DNA of 64,000 nucleotides from Lepidostoma basale (GCA_022606425.2 JAHDVF020000988.1:248001-312000), one strand, 5' to 3'; positions 11,692 to 23,234 are shown, counted from the first letter of the stretch. Program-made: numbers and translations. Notes: generated from the sequence alone by a model not told the origin.

Positions 11692-11880
11692 TTCTAACTA
11701 ACTAACTTACTAATCATCACTCCGTCTCGCTGAAGGGGTGGGTATAAATAATGGACTGCTACACTTTTCTTTCCTAAAATACCAACAACTGCATTCATAC
11801 ATCGTGTCTTTCACCGACTCCTCACATATCCGAAATTTACTATTTGACTGATTTAATCTTTCCACGTTTTCCTTGGACTT
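11692..11880 (-). mobile_element. LINE-A 3' end, minus
   Basis: Starts with CTAACTAACTTACTAATCAT, the reverse complement of the TTAG tail, then the CCGTCTCGCTGAAGGGGTGG block and the reversed C-terminal coding region with the CATACATCGTGTC block. Confidence 0.75.
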
Positions 11881-12224
11881 TCTCTATTTATTGTTCCGTT
11901 AACATTATTAATTGTTACTTTCTTCACATTTTTTTCTTCATTTATACTTTCCAAACTATCCAAACTATCTAGTGAAAACTTCATTATTTTGTTTATAGCA
12001 CTTTCGTACTTTTATTCGCACTGCGTTCACTTATTTGGACTTTCACTATTTGAACATCCCCTACAAGTCATATATTATTTTGTAGATTACGTCACTTGTC
12101 GCAATCAGTTCGATTTGTCTTAGATAGTGTATTTACCCAGTGAAAGTCACACGGATAAGTTCGCTTCTTTTTGTGAGATATTTTGGCTTCTGTTGCAAAT
12201 TCTTTCAGTCAATGTGAAATTTAA

Positions 12225-12615
12225 TAGATCTGACGATCTGTGACACAGAAATCATGTCTCCTAAGATCACGAGGTCTAACTGTCCCTCCATCTGTTAGGT
12301 GGTTTTCGTAAGTTGTGGATTTCGTAAGTGGGTGTATATGCGAGTCTGTCAATATCCATTCTGGCAACATTGTCCCTCTTCTATTAGATCTATTCCACTG
12401 AACGCTATCCTCTATTATAATACGTAAGTTTTTCCAATGCCCGCGTTCAGTATGTATGTATACGACCCTGGAGAGTTTTCCAGTAATGGATTTTACGACT
12501 TTCATCTCAGATGTTCTTAGCAAACTCTTGGTTCGTATGGTGTCAGTCCGCGTCTCTACAGTATAATTAGTAATATTAACATGGTTTTGTACTATTTCGA
12601 CTTTAATTAGAAGAT
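12225..12615 (-). mobile_element. LINE-D post-RT region, minus
   Basis: Minus frame reads LRTSEMKVVKSITGKLSR, then RIIIEDSVQWNRSNRRGTM, the same block as EVEDIIRWSRQRKRDW in the fuller copy. No catalytic motifs. Confidence 0.75.
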
Positions 12616-12654
12616 AAGATTTTCTGTATCTTCGCCTAAGAGGAAATAGTGTGA

Positions 12655-13260
12655 TGGTTAGTTTTATTCTCAGTAACTAACTTACCATCGCACTGTTTCC
12701 CAGGAGGGGTAGAACTAACTAACCGCTACACTGTTCTATCATGACATAATTATTCTACATACGTATTCTACATTCACAAATCGCGATATGAGCGGTTCCT
12801 ATTTCCAACATGACCGCTTTTCAGTCATTGATAAATTTGATAATGACATGTCTACCTTAGCCTTCCTCGACTTCTTTTTCCATTCAGACTTCATGTTCAT
12901 ATCTGTTTAACCATTCTTTCCTCATCCATTCATTTAATATGTCCAAACCATCGTAGTGACCCTTTTTTAATTTTATGTAGGGCGCATTCATCCGCCTTAC
13001 ATTCCTTTCTAACTTTTTCATTGGGTATTCTACCACACATTGTTTATTCCGCACATTCTTCTAAGTGATCTAATTTCTACGGTATTTATCCTACTTTCAT
13101 CCTTCTGCCAACGCCAAGCTTCACTTCCATACACGAGGGTCGGTACTAAAACCCCATTGTGCACTGTCATATTTGCTTCAGTTGATATATTTATATTTTC
13201 AGTTATGGTTTTGAGTGCTCCATTTATTTTATTTTCAGCATTCTACTTAATCTAACACAT
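12655..13260 (-). mobile_element. LINE-A C-terminus and 3' end, minus
   Basis: TTTCCCAGGAGGGGTAGAAC and CTAACCGCTACACTGTTCTA mark the 3' UTR. The reversed coding part reaches the KMAVHNGVLVPTL-YGSEAW-type block near 13130. Divergent, with many stops. One of the longer LINE-A pieces. Confidence 0.7.
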
Positions 13261-14512
13261 CATAAAATCATCGGCACAATATCAAAACACACCCAAATCT
13301 ACGAAAGTTGTATTAACGCATCGGTGCATTTAGGTTACAATAATTTCTGAGAATATTTTTTTTTGATTTCACAAGTCCTCGATTTATGTGTGAATCTGCC
13401 ACAAGTGGAATTCGCAGGCTATCGATATGGGGGCGTCTTAACTGACGACGTCTGTAACGGCTTTCCACTTAAAATTCAGGCGTTTTCTTTACCAAATACC
13501 GTGAAAACCATCGCCGTTTATCGAGTTTAAATAAGTAAACGTAAAAAAACGCCATAGGGACATGACATATTTAATGCAATTCATGAACGTTTCTTTCAAA
13601 AGTGTTAATCTATCGCCATTTAGAGTTAATCGATCGTCAAACAGTGTGTCCTTATATTGATTTTAGAATACTTAGAGGTAGGAGGAAATTGTATAAAACA
13701 AATTTTTGGGGTTGTTAAATAAAACAATTTTAAGGTTTTTCTTAGAACTGATTATGAGTGATAAGTAAATTTACAACTGTATTTCTAGGAATTTTTGGGG
13801 TTTAATACATAATTATTAACAGTTACATAATAACTGAATTTTCTAGGAATTTTCTAGGTTACATACATACTGATAAACAATAAAATTTAAATTTACAACT
13901 GAATTACTAGGAATTTTTGAGGTTCAATATATAATGATAGGCGAAACAAATTTGTTACTACTCGTATTTATTTAAATTGAATCCAAGTAAAACCACTAAA
14001 CAATTGTATTTACTATTATAAATTGATAATGGAGTTTTATAAATACCTCAACCATCAATAAATATGATTTGGGGTTAACAAATCTCAATTAATATGAATA
14101 AAAACCTATAAATGTCCTAGCAAGGAGAAACATGTCACCTCCTTGAAATAATATACTTCCCCTCATTAGTAAATATAAAAAATAGTATTGCATAAACCAT
14201 AAATAAAGGCATAAAACATAAATAAAATGAAATGAATACTGCTACAAAAAAAGAATACTTAAAATTGTATTATTTTGCGGGGACAAAAAATTGTGCCTAA
14301 TTTGATAATGCACTAATGAACTAAAAAAAATTAAGTAATTTAACAGAAATTGTGACATTTAAATTGATATGGTTTTATATTTTTTTGGGTCATTTCTTGA
14401 TGTAGTGTTTTATAAACTTTATAATAATTATTTTTCACAAAAAGTTAAATTTTATTATATTCACGTACTTCAATCAAGAATTTTCCAAGACCAATTTATT
14501 ATACAATATCCA
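13261..14512. other. Unassigned AT-rich DNA
   Basis: Three loosely repeated lines with TAGGAATTTT(T/C)(G/T)(A/G)GGTT occur near 13790, 13840 and 13910, about 65 bp apart. No gene seen. Confidence 0.5.
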
Positions 14513-14514
14513 AT

Positions 14515-14640
14515 GTGAGAATTACAGTAGCAAGAGAGTACCAGGAAGGCCGCCGAAGAGATAGAGGGATGGCTGGAAGTCACCGTCCCAAGTCAGCCCA
14601 CCGTCATAAGCAGGTCATATGACCTAAACTAAGAATAATA
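14515..14640 (+). mobile_element. LINE-D 3' end
   Basis: Encodes SKRVPGRPPKR then stop, followed by AGGGATGGCTGG and CAGCCCACCGTC, nearly identical to 2115-2215. Confidence 0.75.
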
Positions 14641-14647
14641 AGAGTAT

Positions 14648-14700
14648 ATTTTCCGACATGTTTCGAAGGTATTAAACCTTCAACATCGGGAGACCTAAAT
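14648..14700 (-). ncRNA. Hammerhead-like motif (GAAGGT/ACCTTC stem II)
   Basis: Minus strand: CCGATGT (core CTGATGA with two changes), extra T, stem II GAAGGT-TTAAT-ACCTTC, then GAAACATGTC and G. Same family as the tandem array at 50991-51389. Confidence 0.45.
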
Positions 14701-15138
14701 AAACTCACTAATATGATTAGTGAACTGCTTAAGATATTTTTTGAATTCAAATCAAGTATATTATATACAATAATACATACATTACCCGATACAATAAAGT
14801 CTTTGAACAAATAGTAACAAATATGAGAATTTCGATTGTTAGTTTCGACGGATATATTAAAAACTCAATGATTGGGTGAAGATATTCAATATTCACGGAT
14901 GAATGCAAAAATGTCGGCAACTTTTGGAAATAGCGATAATTTATGCGTGTTGAGGTCGATTAGCATTCGGTAGGATTTAGCCCATTTGCTAAATAGGGTC
15001 TTTACTACTTTTCTCATTCCCATGAACCTTTTGAAATCTCTTATTACTAATGATAAATGTGTATTTCCTTTCATTTAAGTACGATATTAAGCGACGTAAA
15101 ATTCAAGAAACTACTACAGACTGCATTCTTTGTTTAGT
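14701..15138. other. Unassigned
   Basis: The 62-codon minus frame at 14886-15074 (MKGNTHLSLVIRDFKRF) is unlike any family I know and is probably chance. Confidence 0.5.
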
Positions 15139-15139
15139 A

Positions 15140-15210
15140 TTTTCTTAGTGCGCCCTTGGGTAGTTGATTTTTCAAAAACGGCTCAATTAAAAATAAATCT
15201 TCGTATAAAA
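15140..15210 (+). mobile_element. LINE-G 3' scrap
   Basis: GTGCGCCCTTGGGTAGTTGA and AAAAACGGCTCAAT parallel 39395-39442. Confidence 0.45.
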
Positions 15211-15319
15211 ATAATAATTTTCTTCTTTATCTTTGCCATTTCCCTCTTTAAGTAGGATTGACCATCCTGACATATCATTTATATCCTGTAAGATCGGTAT
15301 AACGGTATTACGTTGTATG

Positions 15320-15412
15320 TATATAATATTTTACCTGTACTCAATAGATGCCTTAAACATTTATGCTGTTTGTAATGTCTTTTGAGTAAAAAAAATGATT
15401 TGATTTGACATG
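15320..15412 (+). mobile_element. LINE-F 3' UTR
   Basis: ATTTTACCTGTACTCAATAG, TTTGTAATGTCTTTTGAGTA and TGATTTGATTTGA match the LINE-F tail. Confidence 0.7.
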
Positions 15413-15684
15413 TTTTATGTAAGACGTTCTGTCTTTTGTCTACCCCTAACCGACAGCGTGTTGGTTAGTTAGTTATTTTAAAATGAAGGAGGCTGCGGGA
15501 AATTACTCCAGTAACACTTGCTAGGAAATCACTGCGACGAGAAAGCATGCCCCACGATCATCAACGTCGAGAGGACCTGACACAATGCTACAATATTAGA
15601 AGATTATATACTCGTATACATTTTTTAACGTATTATAACTCTTAATTGGATCAAAGGAAAATATTTCCCCTTGATATTATCCAG

Positions 15685-15860
15685 GTTCCTATCGACATAA
15701 CTAACTAACCATCACGCCACATCCCCTTGAGAGATTGGCAGAGAGAATAGATCGCCACATTTTTCTCTCTTGACATACTTCTGTCGCTTCCTCTTTATTT
15801 ATACTTTGTGTCATACACGTAGGTCAATTTATTCGACTCCTCACGTGACCGACATACCCA
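15685..15860 (-). mobile_element. LINE-A 3' end, minus
   Basis: ATAACTAACTAACCATCACG then CCACATCCCCTTGAGAG, followed by the reversed coding region for ACMTQ-like sequence with GTCATACACGTAGG. Confidence 0.75.
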
Positions 15861-15864
15861 CAAA

Positions 15865-16878
15865 ATACTGTATAAATAAAATAATACATATAATAAAAAC
15901 ATATATCTCGATGGAATGAAATTAATTCAGCAAAATATCGTTAAAATTAACTCAAATTTTCACGTAACAATTTCAAACTCGAAAAAAAAAATACCTTTTT
16001 TTATTTATAAGGTAATATATAAAACATAATCAGATCTAAACATGTGTTAATTTTGAACTGCTCAGGGTTGGGCTAGGCGCCAGAGCCGTGTGAACATTAA
16101 AAGGCCTTAAATAGCTATAATTAAAAGAAAATTTCACCCGGATACTACGGCGCTCCAGGCACTCTAAATACCTCGCGGTCATTCCGCGGTGAAAAACCTC
16201 CCCTACGAAATGGGGATATTAACGATTTTCGATTGGAACGTTCCAGAAACCGATCGAAGAAACGGAGCCTTCAATAATTACACCGCCGATGATGGTAATC
16301 ATAGTACAGTATGAGATTGACAAATGGTTTCCGCCGCCGATGACCACAGACGAAACACCCTTGTGTTAAACCGAAATAAATTCAAATCAGAGAACCAACC
16401 CCCAGGGTACGGAGCACTGCAACGAACCAGTTTTCTTTAAACAACAATTTTATTTTTAAACTTACATTGAAAGTGACTCAAGTAGTAAAACACACAATAT
16501 TGAAATAACATTTAAATTATATTAACCCACCCACTTTTACACAAAAATATGTATTTTGAAGTTAATATGTTTTAAAGTCTTCCCTTTAATCGTTCAACTA
16601 TTTCACAGAAGAAAATGTATGTTTTCTGTTCTATAAAAAAGTGACAAGTTTCCTTTTGGAATTATCAAATGACAATGACCAAAAGATATATGATAATATC
16701 CAAGAAAAACCAAACATGTCATTCTTTTATAATTTTATATATTTCAAAGCATAGATAATAGTTATTGTAAGAAAAAATTTGCTGCTTTTTCACACAGCTG
16801 TAAGAAAAATTTTGAAGGAACATCCCAAAATATATTTCATGGCTATATTTTGAAATAAATTAATATTTACAGCGTTTT
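15865..16878. other. Unique DNA with a GC-richer block at 16050-16440
   Basis: The block contains ACGGCGCTCCAGGCAC, CCGCGGTGAAAAACC and CACCGCCGATGATGG and has no long frame. It could be a conserved non-coding element or an untranslated exon. It starts near GGGCTAGGCGCC, which resembles the right terminus of the Harbinger element at 42743, but no second terminus was found. Confidence 0.4.
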
Positions 16879-16879
16879 T

Positions 16880-16972
16880 ACTACAAACCAGTTTCACTCC
16901 AACCGGAGTTACGTCAGGTTAACAAAACAAGCTTTTAAAGCTCTGGTTCTAGCGAAACCAGTATGTAGTTAG
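16880..16972. ncRNA. Head-to-head pair of hammerhead-like motifs
   Basis: Minus copy (16922-16880): CTGACGT, extra A, stem II ACTCC-GGTT-GGAGT, GAAACTGGTTT. Plus copy (about 16936-16972): a decayed stem AGCTCTGGTTCTAGC, then GAAACCAGTATG. They face each other across 15-20 bp. Confidence 0.45.
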
Positions 16973-16974
16973 AA

Positions 16975-17562
16975 AAAACAAATAAAGTGGTTTAAACTAA
17001 TGCGGTTTTAGTGTTTTTTTTTTAATTAAATATTTTCAAATATCAAACCAAAAATTAATAACATTTAAAATAAATAAAATCTTTAAATCAGTTTTAAAAA
17101 GGGGGATATTGTTTTTTTTCTGTTTTCTTGATATATGTATATAATTTATACGAGTACATTCAATTCTAACGAAATTTGTCAGCCCACGAAATTTGTTTCC
17201 CAATGCCAGGAGTATTTCGAATGCTTCATGGATTGCCAAGGAATAATTTATTTAAAATAAATGACATTACCAAAATAATCCCGTTGCAGATTCCTGGACG
17301 TGCAACCTGTCTGCTGGCTGGCCATAAGTAATTTGACACCCAGCCCCGCAAAGGAATGTTCAGGTGTTTATCGACTATTGACTAAAATCTTGCGCCCTCT
17401 GTGATTTTTTTCTTGATTTTTTCTATTTCTATCTCTGTCTATCCCTCGTTTTCATTCTGAAATAATAATAACTGACTACAGAAGCGAACTAGGAAATAAT
17501 ATTTTTTCTTATATAAATGGTATATGTTTGTGATTATTAAACAAAATAATAAATGTATTATC
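16975..17562. other. Unassigned
   Basis: A GC-richer patch at 17283-17400 (CTGTCTGCTGGCTGGCCATA) has no frame. The 67-codon minus frame at 17036-17239 is not recognised. Confidence 0.45.
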
Positions 17563-17800
17563 TAACTAATTTACTAACCATCACGCCGTTTCCCCGGAGG
17601 GGTAGGCAAAGAGGATGGTCCGCCACACTGTTCTATTCTGACATATGGTAACTCTCGAGCCTCTTCTACATTCACACACCGTGACACGCTCGCTCGTCGA
17701 TTGTTCCTACTTCGAATATGACCGCCTTTCAGTAATTGATTAACTTGGTCATGCCGTGTCTTCTTTGGCCTTCCTTGACTTCTTTTTTATTCACACTACT
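17563..17800 (-). mobile_element. LINE-A 3' end, minus
   Basis: TAACTAATTTACTAACCATC, CCCCGGAGGGGTAGGCAAAG, then the reversed C-terminus with GAATATGACCGCC and TTGGTCATGCCGTG. Confidence 0.8.
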
Positions 17801-17894
17801 TGTATATTTTTTAAACTATTATTCTGATGCTTAAAGTATGTGTAAACAATATAAATGATATATTAAATATTATTTCTTAAACAATGATGTACAA

Positions 17895-18070
17895 CTTTTC
17901 TTCTTCTTCCTAGCCTATGTTATCCATTTACTAGGGGTTGACTCTTCTCATATGACGTTAGACCTGGTCTCTTTTGAGACACCTTTTGATGAGTTCCATC
18001 CACCTCAACGTGGGCCTAGTACGTCCTCTAGGTTGCTGCTCTGTTTCCATCACCCTTATGTTATACAAAC
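17895..18070 (-). mobile_element. LINE-I C-terminus, minus
   Basis: Minus strand reads EQQPRGRTRPTLRWMELIKR then CLKRDQV, the RPRGRPKTRWLDxIKxDL block that ends several RTE-like LINEs. A TTCTTCTTC tail marks its 3' end. Confidence 0.65.
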
Positions 18071-19140
18071 TTCTAGAAAACATATCATTTGTTCGTGGTC
18101 AAAAAACAAAGATTAATTTAATGGTGGAAAAATTAAAAAAATGTCGGTAAAATCGCTGCGTGTCTGGCACGTTGTATGAAAGAGGTGAATCAGGAAGACT
18201 TTTTGATATCCTGAGGGAATTTGGCGTTATTTACTCTTTATTAATTTCTCTGGAGAAAAGTAATGGTTATTAAAATACTTTAACGATTTTTTTTCTTACA
18301 ATAAAAGTGAGGTTATGATACGAGTTATAATGACAAAAATCAGGAAGCTAAAATATATGAAAGATTTTTTTAGATACGTCTATGGTTATGTTTTTTCAGG
18401 ATCATATGTTTTGTTAGTTCGGTCCTACGGCGTTCATCCCCTATTGAATGCAGTTCAGTTTTTTTTTCCAAAACACGGGTGGTGGTGTATATCTATAAAG
18501 GGCCGAAACATATTCATTCCATTATTCCACTTCCAAGAAATAAGGTGAACGACAGTGACTTGCCGCTGCAAAAACTGGATTGTGCCGGAATTCCCATGGA
18601 CCAAGATGGATGGCCGCCTTTTTTTTAGTTTTTTTTTTGTTTTGAAGTTTTCCGAATGGCGCCACGCTCCACAATACCTATCTAATATGTATATATTTCG
18701 GTCTGGGTAACATAAGGGATGATTTCAGACCTACCCGCTTGTGGGGGTGCTACGAATGGAAGATTTATACTTTATTTTTTGTGTATATAACGTTTTCATT
18801 ATTTTCCACAACTATTTTTGTTTTAAAGATATTTTTTTGATTATTATTTGGATACTTTTAGATACAAATTGCAATATTCATACTATAAATATGAATAAAT
18901 TATTTATTTTTGTACGAGTATGCTTATCGCCCACGAATGTACACACTTCACACAAAATAAGAAATTTAATATAAGATTTAAATCGTATTTATATATTTTC
19001 AATTATATAATATGTTAAATTATTTTTATTTTGTTATTTTATTTTATATCATTGTATTTTATATGATTTGTTTTAGATTTATTTTGTGGGTGTTGGACGA
19101 TCGAAGTGTGCGCAGGAGATGCCTATTGGTGGCGATGAGG
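18071..19140. other. Unassigned
   Basis: Plus frames at 18315-18548 and 18741-18974 have no recognisable domain. 18540-18620 is GC-richer (GACTTGCCGCTGCAAAAAC). A run of T at 18622-18640. No gene supported. Confidence 0.45.
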
Positions 19141-19262
19141 TTCGCAACCCATCACACCGCGTCTCCCGCGGGGCGAAAAGAGAAGGATGGAGTGCCACAT
19201 CAGTAAAAGTGTGACAGTCCTTTCTTTCTGCCTACCCTTTCGGGGAGACGGCGTGATTGTAT
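19141..19262. mobile_element. Two LINE-A 3' ends fused tail to tail
   Basis: 19141-19205 carries the minus form (CCCATCACACCGCGTCTCCC), and 19206-19262 carries the plus form (TTTCGGGGAGACGGCGTGAT). Together they form an imperfect palindrome of about 120 bp. Confidence 0.65.
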
Positions 19263-19319
19263 GTTTTTCTACAGATATATAAATCATTGAAAATACCTGT
19301 GTTGTCTATTTAATGAAAG

Positions 19320-19490
19320 TGACATATTTTAACTTCCTAACGCATGGGCAAACGTGTCATTCCCATGAAATATAATAAAACTTTTGGAAAATTTACTAAT
19401 ACTTGGAAAATTTATGTTTTCATAAATATGTATTAAATAAATAATATGGAACATAATATCATCGTTCAAGAAACGATAAATATGACCCTA
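19320..19490 (+). mobile_element. GAAACATGTC-type hairpin element, right half
   Basis: GCAAACGTGTCATTCCCATG, TAATAAAACTTTTGGAAAAT, then TTCAAGAAACGATAAATA. This is the downstream half of the most abundant hairpin family here; compare 21885-22060. Confidence 0.55.
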
Positions 19491-19849
19491 CAGATATATT
19501 TTTATGAATTAAATCACTATTTATTCTATTTTCAAAATATTTTTTTCTCAATTTTGAATGCGTTATACTTTCGAAACGATATAAACATTGAAGAGATTCA
19601 TCTCACGGTTCTTGGGTAAGGCTACTAAAGGCTCTTACTTTATAGAATTAGCCATGGAAACAAATGATATTTTTATAACATTTGTTTTTGAACTTTTGTC
19701 TCTCATACAAAGTTTAGCATTTATATTGATCTCGTCTTAGTGCTTGAAGCACGCAAAAATCAGATTTTCCGCCAAAATAAGGGAAATTTGTCTTTCTTTT
19801 AAAACGCCGGTTATCGATAATTCCTTTGCAAGGCAAACTTGCAAAAAAC

Positions 19850-20035
19850 AGACATTTTCATTCATATTAAACATTGGATAAAGATTTTATTTGTAATGAC
19901 AATTGTATCACATCATCAATCAATACATTAGAAAATATTGATATGAATAAAAACGAATGTTTTCTAAAATAATTTTTTTTTGCGAATGGAATGTTTTGCC
20001 TTGCTATAGCATTATCAAGTAAAACATATCATTTC
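19850..20035 (-). mobile_element. GAAACATGTC-type hairpin element
   Basis: ACAGACATTTTCATTCATAT at the left, then AATGTTTTCTAAAATAAT and GGAATGTTTTGCCTTGCTAT with GCATTATCAAG, the minus form of the family core. Strongly decayed. Confidence 0.5.
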
Positions 20036-20110
20036 TTTTTCTTCTTAATGTAGATATTGCGGTCCGAATAGACGGGACATAAAATTTGGTCCTGTAATGA
20101 GGACGTCAAA
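20036..20110 (-). mobile_element. LINE-D 3' end scrap
   Basis: TTTCTTTTTCTTCTTAATGT plus GGTCCTGTAATGAGGACGTC match the minus form of the LINE-D 3' end (compare 41640-41775). Confidence 0.5.
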
Positions 20111-21050
20111 AATAGACGTTTTCAGTCGAATTAATTGTTTAATATTGAGTTTTGCATCATTGTGTAAGAAATAATAAATATATTAAAACGTTTTTTTTAA
20201 CATACTGAAATTCCCACTATATTGAAGTACTCGTAAAATAACTTATATATAGAAATAACATAAAGATTTATTATTCGATTTTTTTTTAGATATTCTATAC
20301 CTATACTGCATTGTGCAATGAAAGTAAATAGTATCCTTTCTATTAATGTTTAGAAGCGCTGTCCTAGACGTTCCCACAAGGACGTCCTAAAGGTAGTGAA
20401 ACGCTATTAGAAAAGAATTACACACAAGAGCAGGTCCATTTGTATTGAGGTCCCTTAAACAAAATTGGCACAAAGCTCTCGCAACACCTCTGTGTCTTCC
20501 TGCGGTTGGAAATCTTAATACTGCCCACATTTATGTACTTGTTTATTATTTCAGCTTGAACAAACGCTAGACTCTTTTCCGGATAGCTTTTTTTCTGTTT
20601 GGCGCCTTTTTGTTGATGCTGTTAATCATAATATAATGGCTCCAGCTTCTATACAACACAGATGAAAGTAACAAAGTAAGTTTTCACTACTCTCTACAAT
20701 ACATAACAATATTTCATTTATTTTTCCATTCAATTCTTTTCGTTTATAATATATATATACTACTTCACTCACAATATTTCATTGTACACTATTTAAAAGT
20801 AAATGCATTATTAGAAGTCGCAGTCTGGTTAATATCGGCTTTATATTTTTCGTATAACCGTTTCTCGTTAAGATTGATATCTATATATAAATTATTTTAA
20901 GTTAGTAATAGCAAATTTTTTTATGTGAAGAGATCAGAAGGAAGACGCCAAAATAACTAGATTAACACATGTATATTTTTGGCATATGTCTGCAATCATC
21001 TACTTTTCAAATTGCAGTTTTAAAAAAGTTTTTTTTTTTTTTCGTTTTTT
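20111..21050. other. Unassigned AT-rich DNA
   Basis: 20111-20185 resembles the right arm of the hairpin family (TTTTCAGTCGAATTAATTGT, TGCATCATTGT). The rest, including 20350-20600, is unique with no frame. Confidence 0.45.
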
Positions 21051-21054
21051 AATA

Positions 21055-21510
21055 CTAACTGCCTAACCAACCATCACACGTTTTCTCCAAATGGGTATAC
21101 AGAAAGCATGGACCTGTTGTCTTTTTCTGGCATAATTCATACATCGTGTCATGCACGCACTTCTCGACTCATCTACCCCTCGCGTGGCCGACAATTAAAA
21201 TTTAGTTGATTTGATCATGCTACGTTTTTTTCATGCTTATTTAAAAGCTTAAATCAATGATATTAGAATTTATTTTACAATCTTCAATATGAGGATAAAA
21301 TAGCTCATTATTATGAAGACGAAATCTGGTCGTGTTCAGGCTCGAAACCCAGTCTCCTCGATCAGGAGCCAAGCGTTCTATCCCCTAGACCACCACCCGA
21401 GTTTTCCTCGTTCTTTCTCCAATTTTGGTTACGTTCTCATTGTAAACTAACGCTTTTTTTACCATTCTTTCTTCATTCATCATTCCTTGCCATCACCACG
21501 TACCTTTTAT
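21055..21510 (-). mobile_element. LINE-A 3' end, minus, split by SINE2
   Basis: 21061-21245 carries the 3' UTR (CCATCACACGTTTTCTCC) and the reversed C-terminus with CATGCACGCACTTCTCGAC. After SINE2 the LINE resumes near 21413 (TTTTCCTCGTTCT) and continues with TTTTTACCATTCTTTC at 21456. Confidence 0.7.
21247..21412 (-). mobile_element. SINE2, tRNA-related, inside LINE-A
   Basis: On the minus strand it starts GGTGGTGGTCTAGGGGATAG with a tRNA-like A box, a stem-loop GGCTCCTGATCGAGGAG like an anticodon arm, and GGGTTTCGAGCC as a decayed B box. The body TGAGCTATTTTATCCTCATA and AAAATAAATTCTAATATCA follow. The anticodon region would read CCT, suggesting tRNA-Arg ancestry, which is uncertain. Confidence 0.7.
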
Positions 21511-21884
21511 TATTTCGTTCATAACGGTTTCATTCGCGCTGCTATCAATTAAAGAGTTGACGCACATGAATTATTGAAAGCTTTATAAAATCCTTTTCTG
21601 TGACAAATGATACTATTAAAATAATATGATGTTACCTATTAAAATAATAAAAACGTTGGATCATTCAACTAATCAGAAAGTCTAAAATAACAGTTTCACT
21701 TTTTAATTTCTATTATAAATCAACTGTAAAATGTATAATCAAGAAATATCATGGTGCTTATATATTATTTTACCTCACGGTAGCTTAAACTGAAGGGTGG
21801 TGCATAACAATATGAACTTAGTGTGGACATTTAATTGAAGTGTCTTAAGTGATATAATATTTGTTTTTTATTACTATTTTTTTT

Positions 21885-22060
21885 GATCCAAATGGACATT
21901 TGATAATGGCTTAGATAGGCAAAACATGTCATTCACATAAAATTAAATAAAACTTTTAGAAAACAGACGTTTTCATTTATATTAATTATTTAATATGGAG
22001 TTTTGCATCATTGTTCAAGAAACAATAAGCTCATTAGATGCATTGTTTGTGTATCAATAA
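21885..22060 (+). mobile_element. GAAACATGTC-type hairpin element, right half
   Basis: TTTGATAATGGCTTAGATAG, then GCAAAACATGTCATTCAC, TTAGAAAACAGACGTTTTCA, and TATGGAGTTTTGCATCATTG with TTCAAGAAACAATAA. It has the layout of the hammerhead-like motifs, but the CTGANGA box has decayed to TTGATAA. Confidence 0.6.
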
Positions 22061-22808
22061 AATAAATACATTTATGAATTATTCGCTCTAAATGTTATGA
22101 GTTAGTGTTGTCTGATGTTATTCACAAGATTTTCCTTGGGAAAAATCTACACTTCTGAAAAACAACGATCAGGTAGAAAAGTTCTACGTGTTCGTGGGTA
22201 AAATGATTTCTGGCGAAATCGAAGAGTTTTCTTTTATGTATATTTTTTTACAGTTATTTTGACCATTGAATATAAAATGGTATAATAAGGGGCATCCGCT
22301 CCCATGCCGCTCGGCTATAAAAGAATTAATCAATTTAATCACATTCTGATAGCTTGTCAGATATAACAGATACCGCGTTTCTATATAACACATACTGAAT
22401 GATCATCATCGATACAAAAATGATGTTCGAATTCCTGCCCTCTGAATGATTTGCAATAAAACCACTTCTTCTGAAATTGAAGCTTTTGTTCACTTTATCC
22501 TTGTCGCTCTGGGCCGAAAAGGAGAAGTCTCCTTTGTCTAAACGGACCAATGCCGAATCCTATTCTGTGAATCTGTGTTAATTGCTCTTACTATTGTAAT
22601 GGAATCACCTTTTACGGGCCAAAATTTGCCTTGTTGCCGCGCCTTCAAAATTGTTCCTTATCACGAATGATTTTTTCTTGTCTTGCTGTTCTTTGAATTT
22701 TCAGAGCAAAAAAATATTCAAGGTTCTCTTTTTAATCTTAATAAGATCTGATTAGAGAATTTCGATCTTACTTATGGTGAAATATATCTAATGTTACAAA
22801 AATTATTT
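22061..22808. other. Unassigned
   Basis: Overlapping short minus frames at 22184-22393 and 22335-22550 show no known domain. No repeats recognised. This is one of the few unique-looking stretches of the area. Confidence 0.45.
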
Positions 22809-22809
22809 T

Positions 22810-22960
22810 AAACTTAATGAAGGCTAAGGCATCAACACTGTGGAATTCCATAGTAATATACTTAGTAAATTGAAAAAGACTTTGTTTAATTCACAAAATA
22901 TTAAAAAACACGACATGTTTCGGAGGATACCTCCATCTTTAGGTGTAAATTCTATTAATT
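22810..22960 (-). mobile_element. Foldback element end with hammerhead-like motif
   Basis: The terminus GGCATCAACACTGTGGAATT, then TTAGTAAATTGAAAAAGACT, matches 32530-32600 and the hairpin at 61625-61745. The motif (22948-22905) reads CTAAAGA, extra T, stem II GGAGG-TAT-CCTCC, GAAACATGTC and GTG, with one core change (G5 to A). Confidence 0.6.
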
Positions 22961-22961
22961 A

Positions 22962-23185
22962 ATATCAATGAAAACGTCTGTTTTCTAGAAGTCTTATTAT
23001 TTTTTTATGTGAATGACATGTCTCGCCTGTCTTAGGCATTATCAAATGCTAAAAATAAAAACAGCCTCAGATAGACGAAACTAGAAAATTTCTATAAAAA
23101 GCACCTTTTCCTTCCTTATTGATTATTTAAAATGGAGTTTTTTTTCACCATTGTTCAAGAAACAATAAATAAATAAATAAATATT
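22962..23185. mobile_element. GAAACATGTC-type palindromic element
   Basis: The left arm (AATGAAAACGTCTGTTTTCT, TGAATGACATGTCTCGCCTG, GGCATTATCAAATG) is followed by a decayed inverted right arm (AGATAGACGAAACTAG, GGAGTTTTTTTTCACCATTG, TTCAAGAAACAATAAATAAA). Confidence 0.6.
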
Positions 23186-23234
23186 CCTAAGATAAATATA
23201 CAGTGAAACATACGATAATAAACACATGATTTAT

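Noticed and set aside
14886..15074. 62-codon minus frame as a Penelope polymerase fragment
   Set aside because: I looked for a Penelope RT because of the hammerheads, but no RT or GIY-YIG motif is present here or elsewhere in the window.
18315..18974. Two plus frames of 77 codons
   Set aside because: Rich in Phe, Ile and Tyr as expected of AT-rich non-coding DNA. No signal or domain recognised.
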